From NCBI RefSeq assembly GCF_000003815.2, contig NC_049986.1, forward strand, positions 19,237,006 to 19,301,005: a DNA stretch of 64,000 bases. The letters are read 5' to 3'. Position 1 is the first letter of the stretch, and each line of letters starts with the position of its first letter. Below, piece by piece: positions 53,175-64,000 of this stretch. This stretch comes from Branchiostoma floridae (taxonomy: Eukaryota > Chordata > Leptocardii > Amphioxiformes > Branchiostomatidae). The position numbers were made by a program, and so were the translations under genes. The notes under the pieces are model-generated. The model searched no databases. It was not told where the DNA came from and saw nothing but the letters and a program-made list of their open reading frames with translations.

Positions 53175-55655
53175 ATATCTCAACATTAGATGTATATGGT
53201 GTGAGGCTGTATAGGAATTATAGGACCACCCAGACGCTAAACATTAACTATAAAAGCTCTATTACAAATGGGGGGTACAACGTCCCTTTTTACTTACAAG
53301 CGTGAAGAAATAAAGAAATTTGTAAACAAAAAACAAACAAACAAACATACCAGAGCCTCTGTACCAAATTAGTGAAACAATACTGTATAAAGTGGCAAAA
53401 CAATTCAGCTATATATTGACCACGTATTTGCTTCAATATAACGAGTACTGATTTTATTGCTAGAGACTTTGAGAATGGCTAATATGTTTGTGATTCCTGT
53501 GTTTGCCTTTGATGCATCATTATGTTATCATGTGAGGATGGATGCAAAGAAAACGTTTACGTATGTTCAATTTTTCTCGTTTTTTTAAAGCCCAAAATAG
53601 TTGGAATTTATCAGTACAATATTCCAAAAGCGTCTTCTACATGAACTGGTAGAAGGATTTGCCACCCATAGAAGGTTATCTCAGGCCGTGCGTGTAAGAG
53701 TTGATTGAGTCAGGTTTAGCCTTTTTGTTGTAGCAACTAGCGCCTACGCCATTAGGCGTCTTCACCATTAACGTGCATCACCATTGGGCACCTTGGGAAT
53801 GTGCTATACATAAATGGTTCATCTCAGGTTATGCCTTTAAGTTGAATCACATTTTTCTTCTGGCTGTAAGCGTCTTTACAATTTGTTTGTTCGTTCGTTA
53901 ACACCCTTGTAGTGTCAGGTGGCACAATGGCAGCTGCTGTTTCAGTAGCAGGGTAACCTTTATCCGTCGGGTAACCTATATCTTAAACATATATATTAAA
54001 GTTACCGTCCTTCCCATTAGATGCCTCAAAAATATGCTACAAATAAAGGGTTCATTTCAGGTCATGTACGTGGAACTGCCTGCTCCTAGTTTATTGCCCC
54101 ACACTGCATCTCGGCGGTGTGTCGCCGGTCCATTAGCCGGCAGTAACCTGCAGATTAGTCCGCCCATTACGGGAACATTACCCGCCACAAAGTCTGCTAT
54201 TCCTGCAGCTTTCATTCAACTCAAACCTGTTCATGTTTGGCTTACGCGCGCCCTTTTTCCCCGCAGGGAAGCTTAACAATTGGTCGCACTACCTACGTTT
54301 GTTATTGGCACTCAAACAATGGAGTCCCTTCGGAGTTGCAAACAATGTTGTACAAACTCCAGGGGCTACGTTGAAATATTGCAGGTGTATTTTTCTATGT
54401 AGAGGGCTAGGGAACAAAGGGTTATAACGGAAGGGGTTATCCGAACCTCACAGCGCAGAAGAGCAAACAAAATCGCTCAGTATCCTGGCGCGGTGTTTTC
54501 TATGCGGTATTGTTCCGCAGATATATACTATGGCTCGTATTTCATACATGTACATCTAGGCATAAAAGCTCTCACAATGTAGGCGTTAAAGATTGAAAGG
54601 TTCCTTTGTGTTTGCCTACCTGGCACTATTTTACTGATCGTGTTGTTGCAAATCCGTGGTTAATACCTGGCTATAGATATAATGTATGTATACATTATCG
54701 CACCAGAGTTTGCAAACTACTTAGTCACTTGATCCCAATGTTCTCCAGTGTATTTCAAGCATTGGAAAGCTATGTAAATGGAGGGACGTGTAAAGCATGG
54801 GGAAATTCTCTGGACAATTTAGGTGCTAAAATGATGCATGTGGCTTTTTAGAATATGGGCCCATAGGGTTTCCGAAAGTATGGAAGTGTTTTTATGTTTC
54901 TTTAGGCTGGTTGTATACAACCACTTGTTTCTTGTCCTATGGGTAATGGTACCTAATAGCATTTGAAATCAACAGCATAATGAAGCCGCTTGTTTCTTGT
55001 CCTGTTTGCAATAGTCCCTGATTTGTATTTGAAAGCCACATAATATTGAATAATCTATAGATGTATATGGTTTGCTATTTCCATAGTTGACTATGTTAAG
55101 ATGATTCTTAAAAGGTCTAGAAATATCGAATAAAAAATTCAAATATCCCCAAAACTGCATCCATTATGGAAATGAATGTATTAGGATGTAAATGTATCAC
55201 TTTGCGCAGAGAAATATTAGATTTAATCGGCCATCCACAAATACGTCTTAAGGCAAAACGTGGTCAATCCACGTGGCGTTTGATGTACGCAGAACTTGAC
55301 CTATACTGTAATGGCAGACAATTCGGATCACACGTGCATCTTTCATGTACACCTACACCCTCCCACACAACATAAACCTGTAATGTCAAGTCATAACTTC
55401 GTACGTCTGTTGCCGAGAATAAAGCTATTTCGCCGCGCCAGCGTACTCAAATTGGTGGATTAGTCTCCAACTCAGAGATCATGTACTCTCAAAGTTAATT
55501 TGGCTCACCAAAGGGGGCGTTTTTATTATTGTATCCCACTCAGAAATACCGCGCTTACAGCATACTCTGTTGTATCAATGTTTTCAAATTGGTAGATTAG
55601 AAGTGAACTCAAAAAGGTGGAACTCTTTTCTCTAATCTCCGACCAGATCCTACGG
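53175..55655. other. No gene; weak periodic blocks
   Basis: Between 53680 and 54060 a block with ATGCTACAAATAAAGGGTTC / TGCTATACATAAATGGTTCA and CATTAGGCGTCTTCACCA recurs loosely, an old tandem repeat. Frames at 54034-54427, 54606-54851 and 55166-55375 are unsupported. Confidence 0.4.
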
Positions 55656-55662
55656 TTTCATT

Positions 55663-55918
55663 AGATAGTATCAAAAGCTGCCAGAAGAGTGAAGCCGGCC
55701 TAGGAGTGTGTTTGGCTACCGGAGATCTGCCGTCACTGAAACAGGATTAATATTTCTATTCAACAATGGTGTTGCTGCCCCTCCCTGTGGCCATACCTGC
55801 GGTGCTAATACTTTTTACGAGCAATTTATATCCCAGTGGCTGATGACTTCCTTTGGCTAGCCGTACTCCTTAGCCATCTTTGATACTATCTTATGCAAGT
55901 GGTAAATCTGCATGGAGA
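55663..55918. mobile_element. Family I MITE, decayed copy
   Basis: TTAGATAGTATCAAAAGCTG at the left; TGGCTAGCCGTACTCCTTAG, CCATCTTTGATACTATCTTA and ATCTGCATGGAGATTA at the right, matching the right arm of 36820-37047. The outer left arm is lost. Confidence 0.65.
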
Positions 55919-55924
55919 TTACTT

Positions 55925-56810
55925 CCTCTCTGCACGTCACAGAACACACAGGTTGATCCATGACTGCTAGTCTGCACTGTGCCGTTCAATTGCTTTCTCC
56001 GTCTGGTCTTATGTAAGAAGGACGATATTTGCACTTCCTCTTCTTCTGCGTCGTCATGGATTACTTTAGTAAAGCCAGTGGCGTTCAATGCAAGTATAAT
56101 GTTTTGAAACTAATCACTCATCCCCACAAACCGGTCAAAAGTTGTCCCACCTCAAGACTGCCTTAGCCTCCCCAGTCCAGTCAATTACATCACTGCCCAT
56201 GATTATAATGTATTACAATGTATTTCAATATTGTAAAGCGAGGTAATTCTTTTTAGCTACAAAGGTTTCCATCAGTTTACCTACACAGTGTCGTCCAATT
56301 GCTTTCTCCGTCTCGTCTTATGTAAGGAGGACGACAGATACACTTCTCCTTCCGTGTCGTACCTGGTTCTTTTGCTAAACCGAGTGGTGTTCAATGCAAG
56401 TAAAATGTGTAGAGAACCATCACTCATCCCCACAAATCTGTCAAAAGTTGGCCTGCCTTAAGACTGCCTTATAATTAGCCTCTTCAGTCAATTACACCAC
56501 TGCCCATGATTCCAGAATATTACAATGTTCTTGTAAAGCGAGGTAATTCTTTGTAGATTCCATCCCTTAACCTACACAGTGTTGTCCAATTACGTCCTCC
56601 GTCTGGTCTTATGTAAGGAGGACGACATTTGCACTTCTTCTTCTTCTGCGTCGTCATGGTTCTTTTGGTAAAGCCAGTGGTGTTCAATGTAAGTCTCCTA
56701 TTTCGGTACCCATTACTCATTCCGGCAAACCTGTCAAAAGTTGGCCCGTCGTAAGACTGTCTCAGCCCTTGCTGTCAATTAAACCGCTGCGCAGGATTTT
56801 GGGATTTTAC
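55925..56810 (+). repeat. About 300-bp tandem repeat, three units
   Basis: CCAATTGCTTTCTCCGTCTG then GTCTTATGTAAGGAGGACGA occurs at about 55985, 56294 and 56585. Each unit also has CTTCTTCTGCGTCGTCATGG, AAACC(G/A)GTGG(T/C)GTTCAATG, CAAAAGTTGGCC and CACTGCCCATGATT. The minus frames at 55891-56088 and 56520-56720 are the same repeat read twice, so their resemblance is not a gene family. Confidence 0.9.
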
Positions 56811-56814
56811 GATT

Positions 56815-58470
56815 TTCTTATGAAAAGCAAGGCAGAGTTTGCATCTGCTACCTCGCTCGGGGCAGAATTGACAACTGAACCAGTTGGCAGGTAAGCAGAA
56901 GAACCAAGAACTTACATAGCTGTGTGCGAAAACTCCTAGGATTTACCAATTCAATAAAACTATGGCTGAATCCGTTCCCGCTTGCCCGCCAGCTTGTAGG
57001 CTCGAACGTTTTGGAAGAACGGTAGCCAGAACGTAGCCTTCCTTTTTGAAACATTGGGAAATTAGCCAGTGGAGTCAGTCCACACTAAGGTTAATGTTCA
57101 CTCTGCACAACTCCCCTAGCAAATAATTCTCCCTACAACCAGCGTCGTCAATCTGGTAGAGACTAGCTAGAAATGACATCTTTCTTACTAGACCACTGGG
57201 TACAGTTTATTGCCGTATACTCTGCGGTGATATTAAACTTTAGAAGGCAACTTTAAGTGGGTCGCTGTTAATGGAAAGGAATGGTATAATTCATCATTTA
57301 TTCACAACCTTCATTTCAGTTTCACCGAAGACTAATAAGTCTTTCATTCCTTTTCGTCGTTACATACGTTTATCACCTGGGACGTAAGTTGAAGTTTTAC
57401 TTTCCAATTCTCTCTGGCTTTTAAAAGAGCTCCAATGATTATGTTCTAGAGTTGTGATTTTTGGTATACCTACGTCATTGCAATAAGAGACATCTAAAGC
57501 TCGTCAAAGGATGACCCTGTAGCTAGCAATCTCGCTATGTAATAAAGAGCACACTGCTAACAGCAAGAAGGTCTGATGCCGTACGTACCACTAGACACAA
57601 GTGTTGACTTTCGCCTTTCCCCCTATCATGCCACAAAGTTCCTTTGTCTCCCTTAAACATTCTCCTTTCCAGTTTCACATCAAAATGTTACTAACAACTT
57701 TCGTATTCAGAATGTATTACGCGAATTCCCTCTAGTGCTCGCGGTGCCAGGCATTCCGATTCGTTTACAGATAATCAATGTGCGTGATACCTGGAGAATT
57801 ACTTTAAAAGGTCAGTGCAAGATGCAATTGAAAGGCAAGCCTTCACCTTACAGTGAACGTCGATAACGTCTGCTTTAATCTGAAACCCATTAGAACGAGT
57901 CTGAACATGTTATTTAGCAATTCTCCCTCGTGGGTAAACGCCAAATCACCAACTTTAACTCTGCTCTACAAGTTAATGGACGTCTTAAGGAAAAATGTCG
58001 AAGACCTTTTCCAGCTTTCCCTGAGTCAGAGTTTTTATTCTTTATTCACGTCTATGGAAGTAGACGCTATGTGCCTATAGGCAAATGTAATTGCATACTC
58101 ATTGCAGAGTCATTCCAGAGGCCATAAAGAAACATCAGAAGTTAAGGAAGCTTGCAGGGTGCAAAGCACAGTGAAAAAAGATGAAAAAAGATTGAATGCA
58201 GCTACAGGACTATTCAAACACTGTAGATACATAATACAGTGACTGATGATGATTTTGATGTGAAATAAAGTTCGTGCATATCATATGGATTGTTTGGGGG
58301 TCTTGTGCCTCGGGTTGTTAAAGTTGCCCGTACATCTGTAACAGTTGCTTAGTGGGTGGCGCCATTTCCATTTCTGTAGCCCTTGGGCTACACATTTGGC
58401 AAGCCACTACAGCAGGAGGCTAGTCCACTGGTAGCGATGTGTGTCCTCTTCCCCATTAGTGTTGAGAGCT
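56815..58470. other. No gene seen
   Basis: Frames at 56848-57054 and 57853-58127 have no recognisable content. Confidence 0.4.
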
Positions 58471-58473
58471 TAT

Positions 58474-58711
58474 ACCCCCTTTCCACTAGGACGGCGCTCT
58501 CGCTGCGCTCTCTCTGCGACCTACAATTTGACACATCATTCAACGAATTGTATCGAAAATAAACGAATCTTGTTACACTTTGTGTGTTTTGTTGTCTTCT
58601 CAATCACGCTTTTACGTTTTGTATGATATATTGTGAAAGCGAAGGTTTCATATATGTTACTTAGGTCGCAGTGAGAGCGCAGCACGATCGCCGTCCTAGT
58701 GGAAAGGGGGC
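58474..58711. mobile_element. Family H MITE, reference copy
   Basis: A perfect 22-bp inverted repeat: CCCCCTTTCCACTAGGACGG then CG (58474-58495) and its reverse complement (58690-58711), followed by GCCTTA. Sub-terminal CTCGCTGCGCTCTCTCTGCG and GGTCGCAGTGAGAGCGCAGC also pair. Core: GTTTTGTTGTCTTCTCAATC then ACGCTTTTACG. Confidence 0.92.
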
Positions 58712-58734
58712 CTTAGCAGAGAAAGCAGTAATAA

Positions 58735-58832
58735 TTATGTACCATTTTTAAGTCTTTGGTATGACTCGGCCGGGGATCGAACTCACTACCCACCAAATGC
58801 AAGGCGAACATTCTACTCACTCGGTCATTTCA
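58735..58832 (-). mobile_element. tRNA-derived SINE head (second tRNA type)
   Basis: Minus strand: TGACCGAGTGAG as degenerate A box, TTCGCCTTGCATTTGGTGGG, B box GAGTTCGATCCCC (plus 58773-58785), then CATACCAAAGACTTAAAAAT then GGTAC. The anticodon-like arm and boxes differ from SINE-1, so this is another family. The trailing TACCAAAGACT motif is shared by SINE heads of several invertebrates as I recall it. Confidence 0.75.
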
Positions 58833-58834
58833 CC

Positions 58835-59490
58835 GGGTTTGTAGTGGCGTGATAATGCTGAGAGCAACTTGCAGCTACTAAGTGCACATGTTCTATTTTT
58901 ACAGCCTTCAGTTTCTTGCCTTGCATTGGTGACCAAGTAATGGCAGAACCTTGGACGGAATGTTAATTGTTATCCCCGAAGGTGAACAACTCGTAGGAGG
59001 TAAATCAAGAAGCGTGGTTGTGTTTAATTTTGGGTGGAGGAGAGCCAGGGGGTCTTTCTAGTCATAAAAACATTACATTCAGCCTTCTCGATAGAATGTT
59101 GCACAGAAGCTGTAGACATCTCTCTCCAAAATGTTCCATTTTCTGAGTAGCTATCTCAGGTGACGCTTATTCCTTTAAGTTTGACATCTGTACAGAGCCA
59201 TACATTTTTTTTGTCCAAGGGGCTACTTTAGGTCTGTCCCAGTTACCACATTCTGGTCATCTGTAGACCCCAGAGGTCAGTGGTGAGCGGAGGTTGAGTG
59301 ACTGGTGCCGAGGCCGGTGCGTGGGTCACTGCACACTGTCTGGTATCAGTCATTAGTCGCTGGTGGATAATCAGGGGCAGCTCATAAAGTTCAGAAGCCT
59401 TTACATACATGATTCTTACGTTTTACCGGTTTGAAGCATGTTAGCATAATGGGTAATCTATTCTGGTACTTAGTAGTAGTATCCAGTATT
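58835..59490. other. No gene seen
   Basis: Spacer; nothing recognised. Confidence 0.4.
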
Positions 59491-59493
59491 TGA

Positions 59494-59670
59494 TCATACT
59501 GCTGCTGGGATCCCTGACACAGGGGTAGGCAGCAGTTGTATAGTCTTCCCACCGGACTTCCAAGCGGTTCTGTCCAGTGGGTTCACCCCTGCTAGACCAC
59601 ACACCTTGATGTCCTTCCTAACACACTCCATCCAAGTTTTTCTTGGTCTACCACTACCTCTGTTGCCTGA
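59494..59670 (-). pseudogene. LINE ORF2 C-terminal remnant
   Basis: Minus-strand frame of about 58 codons to a TGA at 59494-59496: GRPRKTWMECVRKDIKVCGL, then NPLDRTAWKS and LLPTPVSGIPAA. The GRPRKTW and W-x-x-C-V-R-K-D blocks followed by DRTAW are the conserved LINE C-terminal tail, of a group different from the other remnants here. Upstream (above 59670) the match stops abruptly. Confidence 0.85.
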
Positions 59671-59674
59671 CTTT

Positions 59675-60390
59675 TATCACTGTTTATAAGCATAAGACTC
59701 CCCACCGCATCAGTCAGTAAGAAGTTAAGCCTAACAATGTCTAGATTTAACCAACTGTTTCCCTACACCATATTTGGTTCCGCAGACGAAGCTGTGTTGC
59801 TGTATAAAGCCGCTAACAAAGTCGTTGATTTGGATGATTTATTGAATGGGACGTCTGTGTATCCAATTTGGCTCACCTATCCTGGAGCTTTGTATCTAGC
59901 TTGACTCAATACGCCTCTTTAGACGCACGCATTTATATCTGTATATCCATGTTTCCAGAAATAGAAAGGATGTGGCTGTGCACAACTGTTGTAGATTGCA
60001 TCTGCAGCGATTGATGTAGTGGTCGTGTCGTGATGTGAAATTTGCCTGCCGTGACGAAGAAACTGTATACAAGAAAGTATGAAAGTCAATAAGGACACAC
60101 TAAATTTATTTGTTGCATCTTGGATTTTTAAAATTTTTTTTCAGAAAAAAATTGGACCAACAGGTCGAAAAAAAAATCAAAAGGAAATTTTGTCAAAAGG
60201 TCTGGGGTGACGATATACGGCTTAAATAACAAAAAACAGCCTGAGGAGTTAAGTGGCACGTTTTATGCAATAAATCCCTTCCTTTGATGTGTGGCCCAAA
60301 CAACAATATGCGCTTCCGAGCCTTCAAAAGCATACACATACAGAACACAGCCCTGATGTCCTGGGGAATTTCCTATCATTGAATGTATCA
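59675..60390. other. No gene seen
   Basis: AT-rich; A-rich runs near 60130-60190. Confidence 0.4.
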
Positions 60391-60394
60391 AGAG

Positions 60395-60885
60395 AATCGA
60401 CACCCGTTTCATGCATGGTTTCAATATTCATTTCAATTTTACCTATTTGCTGTATTGATGATTCGGCACTGAAATTTGAAGTAAATGTAGCACGATACAC
60501 TTTTTCAATGCGGTTTAAGTAGAATCTCGCCTTCAAAGCCGAAAAAATGGTGTCAATGCCACATTGCCATTGGCACAGATGTATCAATTGTTGTTAAATG
60601 TATCCTGCACACGCGCTAGTAAAACGCTTGTACCCACACCCGCTTCATAGTTTCAATATTTACATTATAATTTCAACCTACATATATTTGTTGTGCCGAT
60701 GAGTTGGTAGTAAGAAATGAAATTTATGCAAAAAAGGTACAAATAAAAACTTTCACATATAAGTACAATCTTGCCTTTAAAGCCGAACAAAAAAATTTTA
60801 CATGATTGTATACGTGCGCACATCGGCACAGTTGTATCTATGGGGTACTCTCTCTAAATACGCTAGTAAAACGTTTCTACCTCGA
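60395..60885 (+). repeat. Tandem duplication, unit about 240-250 bp
   Basis: Copy 1 (ACACCCGTTTCATGCATGGT, TTTGCTGTATTGATGATTCG, CGCCTTCAAAGCCGAAAAAA, GCGCTAGTAAAACGCTTGTA) and copy 2 (ACACCCGCTTCATAGTTTCA, TTTGTTGTGCCGATGAGTTG, GCCTTTAAAGCCGAACAAAA, CGCTAGTAAAACGTTTCTAC) are in the same order. The opposing frames at 60289-60587 come from copy 1. Confidence 0.88.
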
Positions 60886-60889
60886 GAAG

Positions 60890-61395
60890 CCAAAAGAGCA
60901 AGGTCATTATCACAGTTGTCCCTACGGGTCGTTCTGATATATTATACTAACTAATTGGTTTTAAATCCTATCTGTAGGTACAACGCATACATCAATAAGA
61001 ATCGTTAAACGTTCAGAATGGGGCAGCGAAAAATTCTGTTCTTAATTACACCATCGCTAATTACCTGTATAATTCGCTTGTCTTAACTGATAAATCAACA
61101 CTGCTGTCTACACAGCCGCTTATCAGGAGTCGGGGCACGTTTTCCATTAGCGCTGTTATTTGTTTTGTCGATTTTACTCAATGGCGCTTTAGTCCCCTTG
61201 AGGTCTAACTGTGTCTGCCGTTTACTTTACATTTACGCGCGGCTTCCAGTTTTGTAGCCTGCCAGGCAGGGGAATTGGAAAATGCTTGAAAATGACTTGA
61301 AGCTTTTTCAGTCAGTAGAAGAAACGTGTATTTTTACACTTGCTTTATGGACAGAAGAGGACAATGTGGCACTGCACTCAAGTTAGAAACTCATC
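60890..61395. other. No gene seen
   Basis: Spacer with a CCTGCCAGGCAGG palindrome at about 61258-61270. Confidence 0.4.
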
Positions 61396-61399
61396 GTAA

Positions 61400-61615
61400 C
61401 AGTGCCACATACACAGTGCAGACAGAAGGTAAAGGTAGTCTTTTCTTTTACCTCCCCGTCCGAAGTCATGTACCCAATTTTACAACTAAGTGAAGTGAGG
61501 AAGGTAGTGTTAAGTGCCTTTCCCAAGGGCACAACGTCAAAGGCACGGCGAGTATCGAAATCGGGACCTATAGATTCTGAGCCGAACGTTTAACCAGTTA
61601 CGCCACACACGACGC
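61400..61615 (-). mobile_element. SINE-1, minus strand
   Basis: Minus strand: GTGTGTGGCGTAACTGGTTA (A box), GATTTCGATACTCGCC (B box with one change), TTGTGCCCTTGGGAAAGGCA, TCCTCACTTCACTTAGTTG, GTACATGACTTCGGACGGGG then AGGTAAAAG. Closely related to 4590-4730. Confidence 0.82.
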
Positions 61616-61619
61616 CACT

Positions 61620-63130
61620 ACTTGTCCTTACGAGAAACATTAGCAGCAAGCTCTAAGAAGCTAATATATTGCAACTTATACGTCTTTATTATTCCACCGT
61701 AATAGCAAAGCCTCTATTTAATGGAAAACCAATTGAAAGCGTTGACCTTTTCCACGGTCTGTCGTTCAGTCCGCCGGTAAATCGACCTCCATTTGAACAT
61801 CGTTACGCGGACGAATGTTATCCATATGCAATTTACAAGAGGATATTTACAATTTGTCGTTATGAATCTTTTCATTTGAACGTTAAGATGTGACTTTGGC
61901 AAGGAATTGGAACAGATTACAGCCTTCAACCAGGAATACTCTTTAATGGGGAAGGACTAGCAACCCAGTCCTGTAAAACACTTAATATGCTACGGAAACA
62001 CCAAGCTCTCCTATGGCTATTCCCTACTAGGAACAAAATGGTGGTCCTAAAATAACGAACGAAAGAACGTTGCCTTCAAAACGTAACGATGGTTGATGAT
62101 GACTGCTCCTCGTCTTTTTATCCTCAAATGCCTTCCCACCATTACGCCTACTAGATATGGTTAACCCACGACTTACTATTTTCAGGGAAGGCTGACGTTG
62201 TCCCAAAAAAGCTGATATTTTGATCCCCATCTACCCAAACCGCGTTCCTACAGTAACCTCAGTGACTTACGTTCTGCTATATTTCCTACCGGTCCCGTAA
62301 ACCCATTTGTAAAGGCTGTGAGGTCGCCACGGTACACAGGTTGGTTCCAGCCCTTTGGGTAGATATGTAAATTTGTATGAGAGTCTTGGTTGTTCTTTCT
62401 GGGGCACTCTCTGTATATTTCATGAAAGTGATGAAGACAGCTTGACTCATCGATGAGCAACAGGGTCTAATTGACTCATTTGCATCAACATAGTCTTAAA
62501 ATGTCTCACCCTTGTCTCCTTTGGACTACTAAAAATTTGTCTTCCTCCCCTTTTTGTATATTAATTCATAGTCAGTATAAACCTGTTCTGCAACTAGATC
62601 TCTTTTACATATCGATTTAAAGCTAGGATATAAAAAAAAACTCTCTCCAAGAAAATTTCTCCGGTGTCACTGACAAAAGACATGTCTGACCGTGTACAAA
62701 ATCATATACAGTTGCTTGAATAACTGCTTTTTAGCAGAATGAGTATTTTGTCTTCTTCAGCACTATAACGAAGAGGTGTAAGTCGAAAAGTGTTTACCCA
62801 ATTGTAACATGATATTCAAGTCAAAATTATGCTATGATCCATCACATTTCCTTAATTTCTTCACAATATAGTTTAGCAACTTAACAAGGTGTACCATCTG
62901 GCGTTTTTTAAAGTGATAATAGCAACAATGTAGATGATAAATGCAGGTCTGGATCGATCTACCAACCAGTTAACGTTAATGAATCCATCAATCTGACAAT
63001 CATTAATCAGTCAATCAATTATCCAGGCATCACATTTTGATGAACATCTCCGCCATCCTGTAATCCTCATCGTCATGAGGTGTTATGTTACTAGTCTATC
63101 ACACTCAGACTCTAATCCATTAGCTTAGTG
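61620..63130. other. No gene seen; one weak exon-like stretch
   Basis: At 62271-62399 on the minus strand a donor-like AAC|GTAAGT and acceptor-like CCCCAG bracket about 130 bp that are open in more than one frame. No frame resembles a known domain. Confidence 0.3.
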
Positions 63131-63134
63131 TATT

Positions 63135-63315
63135 CTCCAATCAGAGGTTAATGGTAAGAGTGCGACCTTCCCCACATATGCCATGGTCTAAAGTAATGGC
63201 CTAAGTAATCACTGCTTCGGCCGGCTGTGAGAACAAAGTGGGTGGGATGGGCAGGTCATCAGAAAGTAGGGCATATAAGAAGGTCGCAATGTTCCCAATC
63301 AACCTCTGATTGGAG
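63135..63315. mobile_element. Inverted-repeat MITE
   Basis: CTCCAATCAGAGGTTAATGG (63135) pairs with TTGATTGG... read as CCAATCAACCTCTGATTGGA then G ending at 63315; the stem goes on through GTGCGACCTTC / GAAGGTCGCA. Non-coding, single copy in the window. Confidence 0.85.
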
Positions 63316-63366
63316 TGTAACAGTTCTATAAAAGGCAATACACACGTTGATGAAGTGAGCATGTTA

Positions 63367-63614
63367 AGGTTGTATATCTCACTTCACTTGGGGCACTGGT
63401 GCGGCACTGCGGGGTTCGTTCACTGCGGTACTGTGGTGATGTTTTCGCCGTTTTTTTAATAATTTAAATATTGCGTAATGCGTAAAAGTATGACTCAGAA
63501 GACAACGAAGTACACAAAACGTAAGAAAATTCATTCTTTATCTCTGAAATTTGTTGAGTAATCTTTCAAACCCCGCAGTGCAGCACCGGTGCCCCAAGTG
63601 CAGTGAGATACCAC
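63367..63614. mobile_element. Family G MITE, copy 3 (inverted)
   Basis: AGGTTGTATATCTCACTTCA then CTTGGGG at the left; CCCAAGTGCAGTGAGATACC then AC at the right. Interior is the reverse complement of the 22843 copy (TGCGTAATGCGTAAAAGTAT, GACTCAGAAGACAACGAAGT, CTCTGAAATTTGTTGAGTAA). Confidence 0.88.
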
Positions 63615-63659
63615 ATTGATTAGTGAGTTTGACGTCATAGTCGTTAGGTCTAATTAAGG

Positions 63660-64000
63660 CTACGCAGATGTCCTGCAATAACCCCTGATTGTTATGTCCC
63701 TGAAGACAACAATCATTTTGTAACAGAACATCTGACGACTCTACCTTTATCAAGAAAGAAAAAAAAAACTTATGTGTTGAATTTGCCACCGTTTTTGTGA
63801 GTTTGTTATGTTTTTCATCCCTAATCTTTCACTAACGTCTTGTAATAGCCTCTCTGATAATCATGTTTCTATGTGTATCATCACCCGTAAGCTTTCACTG
63901 ACGTCCTGTAATAACCTCTCTGATAATCATGTCCCTGAAGATAACAACCAACTTTGTAACAGAACATCTGACGACTCTGCCCTAATCAAAAAGAGAAACT
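63660..64000 (+). repeat. Tandem repeat running off the right edge
   Basis: ATGTCCCTGAAGACAACAAT and TTTGTAACAGAACATCTGAC then GACTCT occur at about 63695-63741 and again at 63929-63979; CTGACGTCCTGTAATAACCT then CTCTGATAATCATG occurs at about 63831 and 63897. Period about 235 bp with an inner 66-bp period. Confidence 0.82.

Noticed and set aside
58735-58832. Possible functional tRNA gene
   Set aside because: The A box is degenerate and the acceptor stem does not pair; the trailing motif is that of a SINE.
62271-62399. Exon-like stretch on the minus strand with GTAAGT donor
   Set aside because: More than one frame is open, the acceptor is weak and no domain is recognisable; kept only as a note.

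Overview
This is a eukaryotic window with large stretches of non-coding DNA, short isolated exons with splice donors, and a dense mixture of old transposable-element pieces and tandem repeats. The mix is tRNA-derived SINEs, 5'-truncated non-LTR retrotransposons with short-repeat tails, very many inverted-repeat MITEs and diverged minisatellites, in roughly 40% GC DNA. It best fits an invertebrate deuterostome, most likely an amphioxus (Branchiostoma). That assignment is inference from style; no gene here names the species. A 100-N assembly gap lies at 46899-46998.

Only two protein-coding pieces of a host gene are well supported, both on the + strand and both initiator exons. Exon A (9085-9344) sits behind a TATA box and codes 86 residues plus two bases. 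Exon B (48275-48405) sits behind a CpG-rich leader built from three diverged repeat units and codes 43 residues plus two bases. Both end at a GT donor in the same phase (two bases of a codon carried over), with the split codon CG| or AG|. No other convincing exon was seen in the 39 kb between them, so they may be alternative first exons of one gene whose shared exons lie beyond the right edge. Neither peptide matches a family I recognise.

Layout. 1-9 kb: gene-poor, with Family A MITEs, a SINE, a 76-93 bp GAAT microsatellite, and a minisatellite split by a truncated LINE (7993-8449). 9-11 kb: exon A and a tandem duplication of its early intron, with a MITE just before the second copy. 11-25 kb: MITE-rich (Families B, C, D, E, F, G, H) plus a 460-bp pyrimidine tract. 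25-33 kb: SINE pieces, LINE tails and tandem duplications. 33.5-36 kb: a 2.5-kb diverged satellite-like array. 36.8-47.3 kb: MITEs, SINEs, three LINE remnants (one RTE-like, inserted in a tandem array) and the gap. 47.5-48.4 kb: promoter, leader and exon B. 48.4-64 kb: probable intron with MITEs, three LINE 3' ends and several tandem arrays.

MITE families as named here: A = TAGCCTGGGTACCATCCGG ends with 9-bp target duplications; B = AGGTCACATTTCCAAACCGG; C = CTCTACCAGGCTCCG; D = GGGCACAACCCGCCGTACG; E = CAGGGCTCGAAAT; F, G and H = elements whose ends look like diverged forms of one terminal repeat (G and H also share an internal core); I = AGTCTCCAAGCAGACC. All coding-like frames other than exons A and B and the LINE remnants appear to be chance or repeat-derived.
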